DNA of 64,000 nt, taken from contig NZ_CP060034.1 in assembly GCF_023208195.1 (NCBI RefSeq), positions 3,348,001 to 3,412,000 on the forward strand. The letters run 5' to 3'. The translations under genes and the position numbers were made by a program. The DNA comes from Nocardioides sp. InS609-2 (GTDB taxonomy: Bacteria; Actinomycetota; Actinomycetes; Propionibacteriales; Nocardioidaceae). Below, piece by piece: positions 1 to 10,048 of the stretch; positions within the stretch are counted from its first letter, which is position 1; every line of letters begins with the position of its first letter. The notes below the pieces were generated by a model. That model saw only the letters and a program-made list of their open reading frames with translations. It searched no databases and was not told the origin of the DNA.

Positions 1-682
1 AGCAGGTCGTCACCGACCTCGGCACCAGCGGCATGACCCTCGAACGCGCGTGCGCGGTGGCCTGCCGGCTGCTCGACCTCGGCTACTTCCGGATCGGTAA
101 CGACGTGTACGCCGATGAGCACGGCAGCTTCGGCCTCACCACGCTGCAACGGCGACATGTCAGCAAGACCGCTGACGGGTTGCGGTTCTGCTTCGTGGGC
201 AAGTCGGGCATCGAGCACACCATCGACATCGAGGACCGGGCGACGGTCGACGCGGTCGAGGTGATGCGCAGGCGCCGGGCCGCCGGTGACGTCGAGCTGA
301 TGTGCTGGAAGGACGGCAAGACCTGGCGCGACCTGACCGCCGACCAGGTCAACGACTATCTCCGCGATCGGACCGGCACCGAGGCCACCGCCAAGGACTT
401 CCGCACCTGGCACGCCACCGTGCTCGCGGCCGTGGCGCTGGCAGAGACCGAGGAGCCGGGGGAGACGAAGGCGTCCCGCAAGCGGGCCGTGGCCGGCGCG
501 ATGCGCGAGGTCTCGGAGTTCCTCGGCAACACGCCGGCGCTGGCGCGATCGTCGTACGTCGACCCGCGGGTGGTCGAGGCCTACGAGGAGGGCAACACGA
601 TCGCCGCGACGGCGCGCCGCAGGCAGGCCAACCCCGACGAACGCCAGGCCGCGCTGGAGCGTGCCGTGCTCCGGCTCCTCAA

Positions 683-686
<4 letters not shown>
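1..686 (+). CDS. DNA topoisomerase IB, 3' part (5' end outside window)
   Basis: C-terminal catalytic part of a bacterial type IB topoisomerase, which relaxes supercoiled DNA through a 3'-phosphotyrosine intermediate. The frame is open from the first bases of the window, so the gene starts upstream; the ATG at 33 is internal. Visible catalytic elements, in order, are a LQRRHV segment, the lysine in VGKSGIEH, the KDFRTWHAT segment with its Arg/His pair, and the nucleophile tyrosine in ARSSYVDPRV near the end. The stop overlaps the start of the macrodomain gene as ATGA, so the two are probably co-transcribed. Family assignment is firm; the physiological role is inferred. Confidence 0.93.
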
Positions 687-2355
<1,669 letters not shown>

Positions 2356-2455
2356 TCATCCGATCGGTTCGAATTGCGTCATTCGGGGGGCGGCGCCCAC
2401 CCCGGTCTCGTAGGTTCTGGCGTGCCGTTGGGAAGCGGCATCAGGAGGAACCACC

Positions 2456-3037
2456 ATGCACCAGGGGAAGTTTTCGCGCGCCCTGAGCGCCGCCGTCATG
2501 GCACTCGTGACGGTGCTGCTCTCGACTGGGCTCGCCGCGCCGGCCCATGCCGGCCTCATCGACGACTACGCGCGCTACCAGCCGCAACGCAATTGCGCGC
2601 ACCACGACAAGCCCGGCGCCGTCGCGCTCGCGACCTGGCTCACGGCGCACGGCGGAGGGTGGGGCGCCATCAGCCGGCCGTGCGGTGGCGGGGTCTCGGA
2701 GCACGCCGAGGGCCGGGCCTTCGACTGGGTGCTGTCGGCGGAGAACCCGGCCGACGTCGCGCTCGTCGATGCCACGCTCGTCGAGCTCTTCGCGCCGGAC
2801 CTCGAGGGCAACCCGCACGCGCTCGCCCGCGAGATGGGCATCATGTACATCATCTGGAACGACCGGATGTACGCGTCGTACGACGCGTTCGAGCCGAAGC
2901 GCTACCAGAGCTCGTCGTGCCGGAAGCGCAGGTTGTGCTCGCCGACGCTGAGGCACCGCGACCACGTGCACTTCTCCCTCAGCAGGCAGGGTGGCCGGGG
3001 CTTGACGAGCTTCTACCTCACCGCGCCGGCGGGCTGA
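2456..3037 (+). CDS. Secreted LAS/M15-like peptidase domain protein
   Basis: 193 residues with a signal peptide: a basic start, a hydrophobic stretch at about 10-27, and AHA as the likely cleavage site near residue 32. The mature part carries SEHAEGRAFDW and, near the C-terminus, HRDHVHFS. This is the H-x6-D plus H-x-H zinc arrangement of LAS-type (M15/VanY-like) peptidases, as in the ARB_07466-like domain of secreted actinobacterial proteins. A strong AGGAGG lies 7 nt before the ATG. Likely acts on peptidoglycan outside the membrane, but the substrate is not visible. The end overlaps the convergent methyltransferase by 20 nt. Confidence 0.8.
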   Translation: MHQGKFSRALSAAVMALVTVLLSTGLAAPAHAGLIDDYARYQPQRNCAHHDKPGAVALATWLTAHGGGWGAISRPCGGGVSEHAEGRAFDWVLSAENPADVALVDATLVELFAPDLEGNPHALAREMGIMYIIWNDRMYASYDAFEPKRYQSSSCRKRRLCSPTLRHRDHVHFSLSRQGGRGLTSFYLTAPAG

Positions 3038-3593
3038 CCACGACGTAGCGCTCGTCGTCGATCTCACGGCCCCAGAACACCGGTTCCGTGAGATGTCGTG
3101 TCGTCGTGGTGCGGCCGAGTGCCGCGACCAGCGCCTCGGTCTGGTCTGCGGTCAGGCCGGCGCCGGTGTGCCAGGAGCCCTCGACGAGCACCAGCCGACC
3201 GCCCGGCGCGAGCAGGTCGGTCCAACGCCGCAAGGCGTCCGCGGGGGAGGGCATCGCCCAGAGCACGTGCCGACTCAGCACGACGTCGTACGACGCGGGC
3301 TCGAGTGGTGGCGCGGCGGCATCGGCCTCGACGAACGTCACGCCCGCGGTCTCGCCGGCCTTCGCGCGCGCCCGCTGGACCATCTCGGGAGAGAAGTCGA
3401 CCCCGTCGACGGCGTACCCCTCGACAGCGAGCAGCGTCGCGAGCGTGCCGGTGCCGCAGCCGAGGTCGGCGATGCGGGCCGGCGCTGGTGGGAGCAGCCC
3501 GAGCAGGAGCTCGCGCCAGGCCGCGCGCGTCTGCGGGTCACGGAGTCCGTGGTCGGGCGCCTCGTCGTACGTCGTCGCCTCGTCGTCCCACAT
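3018..3593 (-). CDS. Class I SAM-dependent methyltransferase
   Basis: 191-residue methyltransferase of the UbiE/Methyltransf_11 type. SAM-binding motif I is IADLGCGTGTLATLLA, the acidic strand is GVDFSPEMV, motif II is SYDVVLSRHVLWAM and motif III is LLAPGGRLVLVEG. The acceptor cannot be read from the sequence. The start is uncertain. The ATG at 3593 is used here, but a TTG at 3608 overlaps the citA stop (TTGA) and would add five residues. The gene is directly downstream of citA on the same strand, suggesting read-through expression. Confidence 0.85.
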   Translation of the reverse strand: MWDDEATTYDEAPDHGLRDPQTRAAWRELLLGLLPPAPARIADLGCGTGTLATLLAVEGYAVDGVDFSPEMVQRARAKAGETAGVTFVEADAAAPPLEPASYDVVLSRHVLWAMPSPADALRRWTDLLAPGGRLVLVEGSWHTGAGLTADQTEALVAALGRTTTTRHLTEPVFWGREIDDERYVVVSPPAR

Positions 3594-3604
3594 GCTGATG
3601 TCGC

Positions 3605-4714
3605 TCAAGCCGTGGGCGCCCACTCCGGCTGCCAGCCCTCGACCGAGTCGGCGGGCCGCGACGCCGGACCGGTGTAGATCGCGGAGGGTCGGATCAGTCG
3701 GCCGGTGCGCTTCTGCTCGAGGATGTGCGCCGACCAGCCACCCGTGCGGGCGCACGTGAACATTGCGGTGAACATGTTCGCCGGCACCTCCGCGAAGTCG
3801 AGGACGATCGCCGCCCAGAACTCCACGTTGGTCTCCAGCACCCGGTCGGGCCGGCGCTCCTTGAGCTCCTTGAGCGCCGCCCTCTCGAGGGCCTCGGCGA
3901 CCTCGTAGCGCGGCGCGCCCAGCTCCTTCGCCGTACGACGGAGCACGCGGGCGCGCGGGTCCTCGGCACGGTAGACGCGGTGCCCGAAGCCCATCAGCCG
4001 CTCGCCGTCGTCGAGGAGCTTCTTGACGTAGCCCTCGGCGTCGCCGGACTCCTCGACGGCCTCGATCATGCCGAGCACGCGCGACGGGGCACCGCCGTGC
4101 AGCGGGCCGGACATCGCGCCGATCGCGCCGGAGAAGGCGGCAGCCACGTCGGCGCCGGTGGAGGTGATGACGCGGGCGGTGAAGGTGGAGGCGTTCATGC
4201 CGTGCTCGGCCGCCGAGCTCCAGTAGGCGTCGATCGCCTTGACGTGGGCCGGGTCGGCCTCGCCCTTCCAGCGGATCATGAAGCGGTCGGCGAGCGTCTT
4301 GCCCTGGTCGACCTCGCGCTGGGAGACGACCGGCTGGGCGAGCCCGCGTGCCGACTGGGCGGCGTACGACAGCACCATCACGGCCACCCGGGATAGGTCC
4401 AGGCGGGCCTGCTCGTCGGAGATGTCGTAGGTCTGGCCGAACCCGAACGCCGGAGCCAGCATGGCGACCGCTGCCTGCACGTCGACGCGCACGTCGCCGG
4501 TGTGGACGGGCAGGTTGAACGGCTCGGCGGGCGGGAGGCCGGGGTGGTAGCTGCCGTCGATCAGCAGCCCCCAGACCTTCTCGAACGGCACCCGGCCGAC
4601 GATCTCCTCTATGTCGACGCCGCGGTAGCGCAGCGCGGAGCCTTCCTTGTCGGGCTCGGCGATCTCGGTCTCGAACGCGACGATGCCCTCGAGTCCGTGG
4701 TGAACGTCAGTCAT
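3605..4714 (-). CDS. citA: Citrate synthase 2
   Basis: 369-residue citrate synthase of the short actinobacterial CitA type, condensing acetyl-CoA with oxaloacetate. Catalytic histidines lie in AEHGMNAST and MGFGHRVYRAEDPRA, and the catalytic aspartate in VLDFAEVP; MSGPLHGGAPSRV is the substrate loop. It could act on propionyl-CoA as a methylcitrate synthase; no prp genes are nearby to support that. The hexamer TAGGAT (4726-4721, minus strand) ends 6 nt before the ATG and there is no Shine-Dalgarno, so a leaderless mRNA is likely. Divergent from pdxH. Confidence 0.94.
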   Translation of the reverse strand: MTDVHHGLEGIVAFETEIAEPDKEGSALRYRGVDIEEIVGRVPFEKVWGLLIDGSYHPGLPPAEPFNLPVHTGDVRVDVQAAVAMLAPAFGFGQTYDISDEQARLDLSRVAVMVLSYAAQSARGLAQPVVSQREVDQGKTLADRFMIRWKGEADPAHVKAIDAYWSSAAEHGMNASTFTARVITSTGADVAAAFSGAIGAMSGPLHGGAPSRVLGMIEAVEESGDAEGYVKKLLDDGERLMGFGHRVYRAEDPRARVLRRTAKELGAPRYEVAEALERAALKELKERRPDRVLETNVEFWAAIVLDFAEVPANMFTAMFTCARTGGWSAHILEQKRTGRLIRPSAIYTGPASRPADSVEGWQPEWAPTA

Positions 4715-4720
4715 GGCGGC

Positions 4721-4730
4721 ATCCTAGTGT
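4721..4730. promoter_or_regulatory. Overlapping divergent -10 elements of citA and pdxH
   Basis: The 22-bp gap between the two start codons holds TAGTGT on plus (4725-4730) and TAGGAT on minus (4726-4721). Each ends 6 nt before its ATG, so each +1 would be the A of its own start codon. The two hexamers share two base pairs, which should make simultaneous RNA polymerase binding impossible. No convincing -35 was found for citA; TGAACG at 4701-4706 is a weak candidate for pdxH. Confidence 0.6.
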
Positions 4731-4736
4731 TGCGGC

Positions 4737-5387
4737 ATGGACCTGGACATTGCCTCGCTGCGCAAGGAGTACGCCGACGGAGGGTTGGCCGAGGCCGACC
4801 TGAGCGCCGACCCGTACGACATGTTCCACCGGTGGATGCAGGAGTCGATCGAGGCCGGCTTGCACGAGCCCAACGCGATGGTGGTCTCCACCGTGTCGGC
4901 GGACGGACGGCCGACGTCGCGGATGGTGCTGCTCAAGGGGATCGACGAACGCGGCTTCCACTTCTACACGAACCGCAGCTCGGCCAAGGGCGTCCACCTG
5001 GCCGGCAACTCGAGCTGCGCCCTGCTCTTCCCATGGCACCCGCTGGAGCGGCAGGTCCGCATCACCGGCGAGGCGTGGGACCTCCCGGAGGCCGATGTGA
5101 ACGCCTACTTCGCGACGCGTCCACGCGCCTCCCGGCTCGGCGCCTGGGCCTCGCACCAGTCGTCGGAGGTGGCCTCGCGCGCCGAGCTCGCCGCGGCGTA
5201 CGACGAGGTGGCGGCGCGGTTCGCCGACGACGAGGTGGTGCCGGTGCCACCGATGTGGGGCGGGTACGCCGTCCATCCGGCGGAAATCGAGTTCTGGCAG
5301 GGCCGGCCGGGCCGGATGCACGACCGCCTCGTCTACCGGCGTACTCCCGAAGGCACCGACTGGACCACCCACCGCCTCGCCCCATGA
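4737..5387 (+). CDS. pdxH: Pyridoxamine 5'-phosphate oxidase PdxH
   Basis: 216 residues, the usual length for PdxH, an FMN enzyme that oxidises pyridoxine- or pyridoxamine-5'-phosphate to PLP. Family motifs run through the protein: SRMVLLKGIDERGFHFYTN (FMN binding), LLFPWHPLERQVRITG, ASHQSSEV, and the C-terminal signature EFWQGRPGRMHDR...DWTTHRLAP. It is divergent from citA with 22 bp between start codons. There is no Shine-Dalgarno, and a -10-like TAGTGT sits 6 nt before the ATG, suggesting leaderless translation. PLP made here would serve enzymes such as the nearby SerC. Confidence 0.95.
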   Translation: MDLDIASLRKEYADGGLAEADLSADPYDMFHRWMQESIEAGLHEPNAMVVSTVSADGRPTSRMVLLKGIDERGFHFYTNRSSAKGVHLAGNSSCALLFPWHPLERQVRITGEAWDLPEADVNAYFATRPRASRLGAWASHQSSEVASRAELAAAYDEVAARFADDEVVPVPPMWGGYAVHPAEIEFWQGRPGRMHDRLVYRRTPEGTDWTTHRLAP

Positions 5388-5388
5388 G

Positions 5389-5454
5389 GGGGTAGTCCGG
5401 GGCAAAATGCGCCTCAGACCGCCCTGCGAGGTGCAATGTGCCCCGGACTATCCC
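5389..5454. repeat. Inverted repeat, GGTAGTCC family, copy 1
   Basis: 16-nt arms GGGGTAGTCCGGGGCA (5389-5404) and TGCCCCGGACTATCCC (5439-5454) pair with a single G-U. Inside, after an internal loop, CGCCTC (5410-5415) pairs with GAGGTG (5429-5434). It begins 1 nt after the pdxH stop. Copy 4 near 63.2 kb has the same outer sequence; copies 2 and 3 have CAG instead of CGG after TAGTC. There is no U-run after the stem, so it is not a classical terminator. Confidence 0.85.
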
Positions 5455-5464
5455 GCAATATCAC

Positions 5465-5493
5465 TTGTGAGTGAGCGCTCACTCATTTAATAT
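5465..5493 (+). promoter_or_regulatory. tetR promoter with palindromic operator
   Basis: TTGTGA (5465-5470) and TAATAT (5488-5493) are separated by 17 nt and form a good vegetative-type promoter. The perfect 18-bp palindrome TGAGTGAGCGCTCACTCA (5468-5485) fills the spacer and matches the general form of TetR-family operators. Repressor binding there would block RNA polymerase, so autoregulation of the TetR gene and co-control of the two ABC genes are expected. The predicted +1 is at 5500, the first base of the GTG start codon. Confidence 0.75.
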
Positions 5494-5499
5494 GTCGGC

Positions 5500-6078
5500 G
5501 TGACCCCACGAGCTCCCCGGATGCAGCCCGAAGACCGTCGCGCCGCGTTGATCTCCGCGACCCGGTCGCTGCTCTACGTCCACGGCCGCAACGTGACCAC
5601 TCGGTTGATCGCGGAGGCGGCGGGCGTCGCGGAGGGCACGATCTTCGGTGTCTTCGGCTCCAAGGACGAACTCGTCGAGGCGGCCATCTCCGACGCCTTC
5701 AAGGCCGGTGATCTGCCGGTGCGGGTGCGGGAGATCGACCCGGCGTTGCCGCTGAGGCAGAAGCTGGTGGCCTACGTCAGCGCGTTGCAGCAGCGCTACC
5801 TCGCGATCTTCGGCCTGATGGCCACGGTCGGCATGATGTCGCCGCCCGAGCACGACCGTGAGGAGCACGAGGCCAGCCGTCGCGAGCTGCGTGCGCTGCT
5901 GGCAGCGCTGCTCGAGCCGGAGGCAGCCCAGCTGCGGCAGCCGGTCGCCGAGGTCGTGCACCTGGTCAACCTGCTGACCTTCAGCGCCAGCCACTCGGGC
6001 ATCTCCGACGGCCGCCCGCTGACACCTGAACAGATCGTGGATGCCCTGCTCCACGGCGTACTCCTCGAGGAGAACTGA
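5500..6078 (+). CDS. TetR family transcriptional regulator
   Basis: 192 residues. The N-terminal TetR helix-turn-helix is clear: RRAALISATRSLLYVHG, then TTRLIAEAAGVAEGTIFGVFGSKDELV. The C-terminal ligand domain is not recognisable by motif. The GTG at 5500 is preferred over the ATG at 5521 because it coincides with the predicted transcription start and no Shine-Dalgarno precedes either codon. Its stop lies 1 nt before the first ABC exporter gene, so it is almost certainly the local repressor of that pair, responding to an unknown compound carried by the pump. Confidence 0.9.
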   Translation: MTPRAPRMQPEDRRAALISATRSLLYVHGRNVTTRLIAEAAGVAEGTIFGVFGSKDELVEAAISDAFKAGDLPVRVREIDPALPLRQKLVAYVSALQQRYLAIFGLMATVGMMSPPEHDREEHEASRRELRALLAALLEPEAAQLRQPVAEVVHLVNLLTFSASHSGISDGRPLTPEQIVDALLHGVLLEEN

Positions 6079-6079
6079 C

Positions 6080-7813
6080 ATGCTGATTCGCCTCGTACGC
6101 GAGTACCTCGAGCCCTACAAGACCTGGTTGCTGACCATCGTCGGCCTCCAGTTGGTGGGCACCGTGGCGGCGCTGTACTTGCCCAGCCTCAACGCCGACA
6201 TCATCGACCGCGGCGTCACCACCGGCGACATCGGTTACATCGTGCGGACCGGTGGCATCATGCTCGCGGTCGCGCTGGTGCAGATCTTGTCCGCGGTTGC
6301 CGCGGTGTGGCTCTCCGCGCGTACGGCGATGGGTCTCGGCCGTGACCTGCGGGCGGCGATCTTCCACCGGGTGGGGTCGTTCAGCCAGCGCGAGCTCCAG
6401 CAGTTCGGCGCGCCGTCGCTGATCACCCGCCAGACCAACGACGTGCAACAGGTACAGATGCTCGTGTTGATGTCGTGCACGCTCATGGTGAGTGCGCCGA
6501 TCATGATGGTGGGCGGCGTCTTCATGGCGATGCGCGAGGACTTCGGTCTCTCGTGGCTGCTGGCGGTGTGCATCCCGGCACTGCTCGTCTCGGTGTCACT
6601 GATCGTCGTGCGCATGGTGCCGAGCTTCCGTGTCATGCAGGAGAAGATCGACGAGGTCAACCGCCTGCTGCGCGAGCAGATCACCGGAGTCCGCGTGGTC
6701 CGAGCCTTCGTGCGCGAAGAGCACGAGACCGAGCGTTTCGCCATGGCCAACGGTGATCTCGTGTCGGTGGCACTGCGCGCAGGCCGGTGGCAGGCGTTGC
6801 TGTTCCCGGTCGTCATCTTGATCCTCAACGCCTCGTCGGTGGCCGTGTTGTGGTTCGGCGGCCACCGTGTCGAGAGCGGGCAGATGGCGATCGGGTCGCT
6901 GAGCGCGTTTCTCGCCTACCTCGTGCAGATCCTGATTTCGGTGATGATGGCGACCTTCACGATGATGATGGTCCCGCGAGCCGCGGTGTGCGCCGAACGC
7001 ATCGTGGAGGTGCTGGACACCGAGTCCTCGGTCGTCTCGTCGGCTTCCCCGGTGACGCTCGAGGGCCCTCGCGGCCGGCTCGATTTCGACCACGTCGAGC
7101 TCACCTACCCGGGGGCCGACGTGCCCGTCGTACGCGACGTGTCGTTTGCGGCCACCCCCGGCCAGACGGTGGCCATCATCGGCTCCACCGGCGCAGGCAA
7201 GAGCACCCTGCTCAATCTCGTGCCACGCCTCTTTGACGTCACCGGAGGGCGGGTGCTCATAGACGGCGTCGACGTCCGCGACCTCGACCCCGAGATGTTG
7301 TGGAGCGTCCTCGGCGTCGTGCCGCAGAAGGCCTATCTCTTCTCCGGCACCGTGCGCAGCAATCTCCTGCACAGCAAGCCCGACGCCAGCGATCTCGAGC
7401 TCTGGCGCGCGCTCGAGATCGCACAGGGGCGCGACTTCGTAGAGGCGATGCCGGAGGGGCTCGACGCCCCGATCGCTCAGGGGGGCACCAACGTCAGCGG
7501 TGGTCAGCGGCAGCGCCTTGCCATCGCCCGAGCTCTCGTACGACGGCCCGAGATCTACCTGTTCGATGACTCGTTCTCGGCGCTCGACCTCGCGACCGAC
7601 GCCCGGCTGCGCGCTGCGTTGAAGCCCGAGACCCGCGACGCCACGGTGGTGATCGTCGCGCAGCGTGTCTCGACCATCCGCGACGCCGACCTGATCCTCG
7701 TGATGGAGGACGGCGAGGTGGTAGGCCGAGGCACCCACGAGGAGCTGCTGGCCGACTGCTCGACGTACCAGGAGATCGTCGCGTCCCAGCTGAGTGCGGA
7801 GGAGGCGGCATGA
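6080..7813 (+). CDS. ABC exporter half-transporter, subunit 1
   Basis: 577 residues: an N-terminal six-helix exporter membrane domain (about 1-320) followed by an ATPase domain. Walker A is GSTGAGKST, the signature is VSGGQRQRLAIARAL and Walker B is IYLFDDSFSALD, where the usual catalytic glutamate after Walker B is replaced by serine (FDDS rather than DEAT). Subunit 2 has DEATSS, so the pair looks like a heterodimeric exporter with one degenerate and one consensus site, as in BmrCD or TM287/288. The ATG at 6080 is chosen over the ATG at 6041, which lies within tetR. Confidence 0.92.
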   Translation: MLIRLVREYLEPYKTWLLTIVGLQLVGTVAALYLPSLNADIIDRGVTTGDIGYIVRTGGIMLAVALVQILSAVAAVWLSARTAMGLGRDLRAAIFHRVGSFSQRELQQFGAPSLITRQTNDVQQVQMLVLMSCTLMVSAPIMMVGGVFMAMREDFGLSWLLAVCIPALLVSVSLIVVRMVPSFRVMQEKIDEVNRLLREQITGVRVVRAFVREEHETERFAMANGDLVSVALRAGRWQALLFPVVILILNASSVAVLWFGGHRVESGQMAIGSLSAFLAYLVQILISVMMATFTMMMVPRAAVCAERIVEVLDTESSVVSSASPVTLEGPRGRLDFDHVELTYPGADVPVVRDVSFAATPGQTVAIIGSTGAGKSTLLNLVPRLFDVTGGRVLIDGVDVRDLDPEMLWSVLGVVPQKAYLFSGTVRSNLLHSKPDASDLELWRALEIAQGRDFVEAMPEGLDAPIAQGGTNVSGGQRQRLAIARALVRRPEIYLFDDSFSALDLATDARLRAALKPETRDATVVIVAQRVSTIRDADLILVMEDGEVVGRGTHEELLADCSTYQEIVASQLSAEEAA

Positions 7814-9789
7814 GCACCGAGACGCAGAACGACGGCAAGCTCAAGGAGACCGAGCGCATCCAGGCCGGTCCCGGTCCGGGCCGCGGGCCGTTCGGTGGCG
7901 GCATGGTCGGCGGCAAGGCGTCGACGTTCAAGCCGTCGGCGAAGCGCCTGATCGCGCAGATGCGGCCCGAGCGAGCCAAGGCCATCGCGGTCGTGGTGCT
8001 CGCGGTCGGCAGCGTCTTCTTGATGTCGATCGGCCCTAAGGTGCTGGGCCGTGCCACCGACCTGATCTTCGCCGGGCTGCTGGGCGGCCGGATGCCGGCC
8101 GGCGGCACCCGTGAGCAGGCCGCCGAGGCGTTGCGCGCCCAGGGCAACGACCGGCAGGCCGACCTGATCACCTCGATGAAGGACCTCGTGCCCGGCCGAG
8201 GAGTCGACTTCGGCGCGGTCGGCCAGGTGCTGCTCGCCGTCCTCGCCTTGTACGTCGTGGCGTCGCTGTTGGCGTGGTTGCAGGGCTACCTGCTCAACGA
8301 TGTCGTGCAGGGCACCGTGCGACGGATGCGCGGCGACGTCGAGGACAAGGTCAACCGGTTGCCCCTGGGCTACTTCGACAAACAGCCCCGCGGCGAGCTG
8401 CTCAGCCGCGCCACCAACGACATAGACAACGTCTCGCAGACGCTGAGCCAGACGATGAGCCAGCTGTTGACGTCGCTGCTCACCGTCGTCGGCGTTCTTG
8501 GGATGATGCTCTGGATCTCGCCGCTGCTGGCGCTGGTCGCGCTGGTGACGGTGCCGATCACGATGTTGGTGACTGGCGCGGTGATGAAGCGCTCACAGGG
8601 GCTGTTCGTCGCGCAGTGGCGACACACCGGGGCCCTCAACGCGCACGTCGAGGAGACCTTCTCAGGGCACGCACTGGTGAAGGTCTTCGGTCGCCAACAA
8701 GAGGTCGAGCGCACCTTCGACGAGGAGAATGACGCGCTCTACCGGGCGTCGTTCGCAGCACAATTCGTCAGTGGGCTGATCATGCCAATGATGATGTTCA
8801 TCGGGAACCTCAACTACGTCGTGATCGCGGTGCTCGGCGGACTTCGCGTCGCCAGCGGCACGATGTCGCTGGGCGACGTGCAGGCGTTCATCCAGTATTC
8901 CCGCCAGTTCACCCAGCCCCTCACCCAGCTCGCCTCGATGACCAACCTGCTGCAGTCAGGCGTTGCGTCGGCCGAGCGGGTCTTCGAGCTGCTCGACGCC
9001 GACGAGCAGGTGCCCGACGCACAGGGTGCGGCTGCTGCGGCAAGCGACCGGCACGGCGAGGTCCGCTTCGAGCACGTGTCCTTCTCGTACGACGCGGCGA
9101 CCCCGCTCATCACCGACCTGTCGCTGGTGGCCGAGTCGGGCGCCACCGTCGCCATCGTCGGGCCGACCGGCGCCGGCAAGACGACGCTGGTCAACCTGGT
9201 GATGCGGTTCTACGACGCGCAGTCCGGCCGGATCCTGCTCGACGGCGTCGACGTGGCCTCGATGCCGAGGGGCGCACTGCGCAGCCAGATCGGCATGGTG
9301 CTGCAGGACACCTGGCTCTTCGCGGGCACGATCCGCGACAACATCGCCTACGGCCGGCCCGGGGCGTCGGAGGCCGAGATCCTCGAAGCCGCGGAGGCGA
9401 CGTTCGTCGACCGCTTCGTGCACTCGCTGCCCGACGGCTACGACACCGTCATCGACGAGGAAGGCTCCAACCTCTCGGCCGGTGAGCGCCAGCTGGTCAC
9501 CATCGCCCGGGCGTTCCTCTCGGACCCGGCCCTGCTGATCCTCGACGAGGCCACGTCGTCGGTCGACACCCGCACCGAGCTGCTGCTGCAGCACGCGATG
9601 GCCGCCCTGCGCAGCGACCGGACGTCGTTCGTCATCGCGCACCGGCTCTCGACGATCCGCGACGCCGACCTGATCCTGGTGATGGAGGACGGGTCCATCG
9701 TCGAGCAGGGCAGCCACGAGTCGCTGCTGCTCGCCGACGGTGCCTATGCCCGGCTCTACAACGCGCAGTTCGCCGCCGCGACCGCCTGA
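7810..9789 (+). CDS. ABC exporter half-transporter, subunit 2
   Basis: 659 residues, starting in an ATGA overlap with subunit 1. A hydrophilic, glycine-rich N-terminal extension of about 50 residues precedes the membrane domain. An extra segment of about 50 residues (DLIFAGLLGGRMPAGG to GRGVDFG) lies between the first two helices, as in longer members of such pairs. The ATPase has GPTGAGKTT, LSAGERQLVTIARAF and LLILDEATSSVDTRTE. The partner site in subunit 1 lacks the catalytic Glu, so this subunit should supply the main hydrolysis site. Probable multidrug or lipid export; the substrate is unknown. Confidence 0.93.
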   Translation: MSTETQNDGKLKETERIQAGPGPGRGPFGGGMVGGKASTFKPSAKRLIAQMRPERAKAIAVVVLAVGSVFLMSIGPKVLGRATDLIFAGLLGGRMPAGGTREQAAEALRAQGNDRQADLITSMKDLVPGRGVDFGAVGQVLLAVLALYVVASLLAWLQGYLLNDVVQGTVRRMRGDVEDKVNRLPLGYFDKQPRGELLSRATNDIDNVSQTLSQTMSQLLTSLLTVVGVLGMMLWISPLLALVALVTVPITMLVTGAVMKRSQGLFVAQWRHTGALNAHVEETFSGHALVKVFGRQQEVERTFDEENDALYRASFAAQFVSGLIMPMMMFIGNLNYVVIAVLGGLRVASGTMSLGDVQAFIQYSRQFTQPLTQLASMTNLLQSGVASAERVFELLDADEQVPDAQGAAAAASDRHGEVRFEHVSFSYDAATPLITDLSLVAESGATVAIVGPTGAGKTTLVNLVMRFYDAQSGRILLDGVDVASMPRGALRSQIGMVLQDTWLFAGTIRDNIAYGRPGASEAEILEAAEATFVDRFVHSLPDGYDTVIDEEGSNLSAGERQLVTIARAFLSDPALLILDEATSSVDTRTELLLQHAMAALRSDRTSFVIAHRLSTIRDADLILVMEDGSIVEQGSHESLLLADGAYARLYNAQFAAATA

Positions 9790-9795
9790 CCGCCG

Positions 9796-9860
9796 GGGTA
9801 GTCCAGTCACCTTCTGTCGTCCCGCGGCCCAGCAGGCGACTAGTTCCGACTGGACTACCC
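9796..9860. repeat. Inverted repeat, GGTAGTCC family, copy 2
   Basis: Perfect 13-bp arms GGGTAGTCCAGTC (9796-9808) and GACTGGACTACCC (9848-9860). Next come symmetric 7-nt internal loops (accttct / tagttcc), then an inner stem of GTCGT (9816-9820) with GCGAC (9836-9840), including one G-U. It starts 7 nt after the stop of the ABC gene. The left arm and loop are identical to copy 3 at 20.4 kb over at least 26 nt. Confidence 0.85.
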
Positions 9861-9921
9861 GGGGTCGCGATAAACCCCTTGGCCACCTCGACGCCGCGTC
9901 GTACCGTTGTGCGCACACGGG

Positions 9922-9979
9922 AAAGGAGGTGGTCCGAGAAATGAAGAACTTTCGGATGCGTGAGGTGACTGCTCGCTAG
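9922..9979 (+). other. Twelve-codon mini-ORF with an extended ribosome-binding site
   Basis: AAAGGAGGTGGTCC (9922-9935) differs at one position from the full complement of the 16S rRNA 3' end (AAAGGAGGTGATCC). It is followed by ATG at 9941 and the 12-codon frame MKNFRMREVTAR, stop at 9977-9979. Such a strong site before such a short frame suggests a leader peptide or a translation-dependent regulatory element. The frame lies in a 346-bp gap without a conventional gene. I cannot name the peptide. Confidence 0.55.
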
Positions 9980-10048
9980 CAGTGCCTGCCAGTGGAAGGC
10001 GCGCGACCCGTTCGCAGGGTGCCGCTGGTGAATCCACAAGCAGTTGCC

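Noticed and set aside
5389..5454. GGTAGTCC repeats as an insertion sequence or CRISPR
   Set aside because: No transposase frame, no target-site duplication and no regularly spaced direct repeats; the four copies are isolated.
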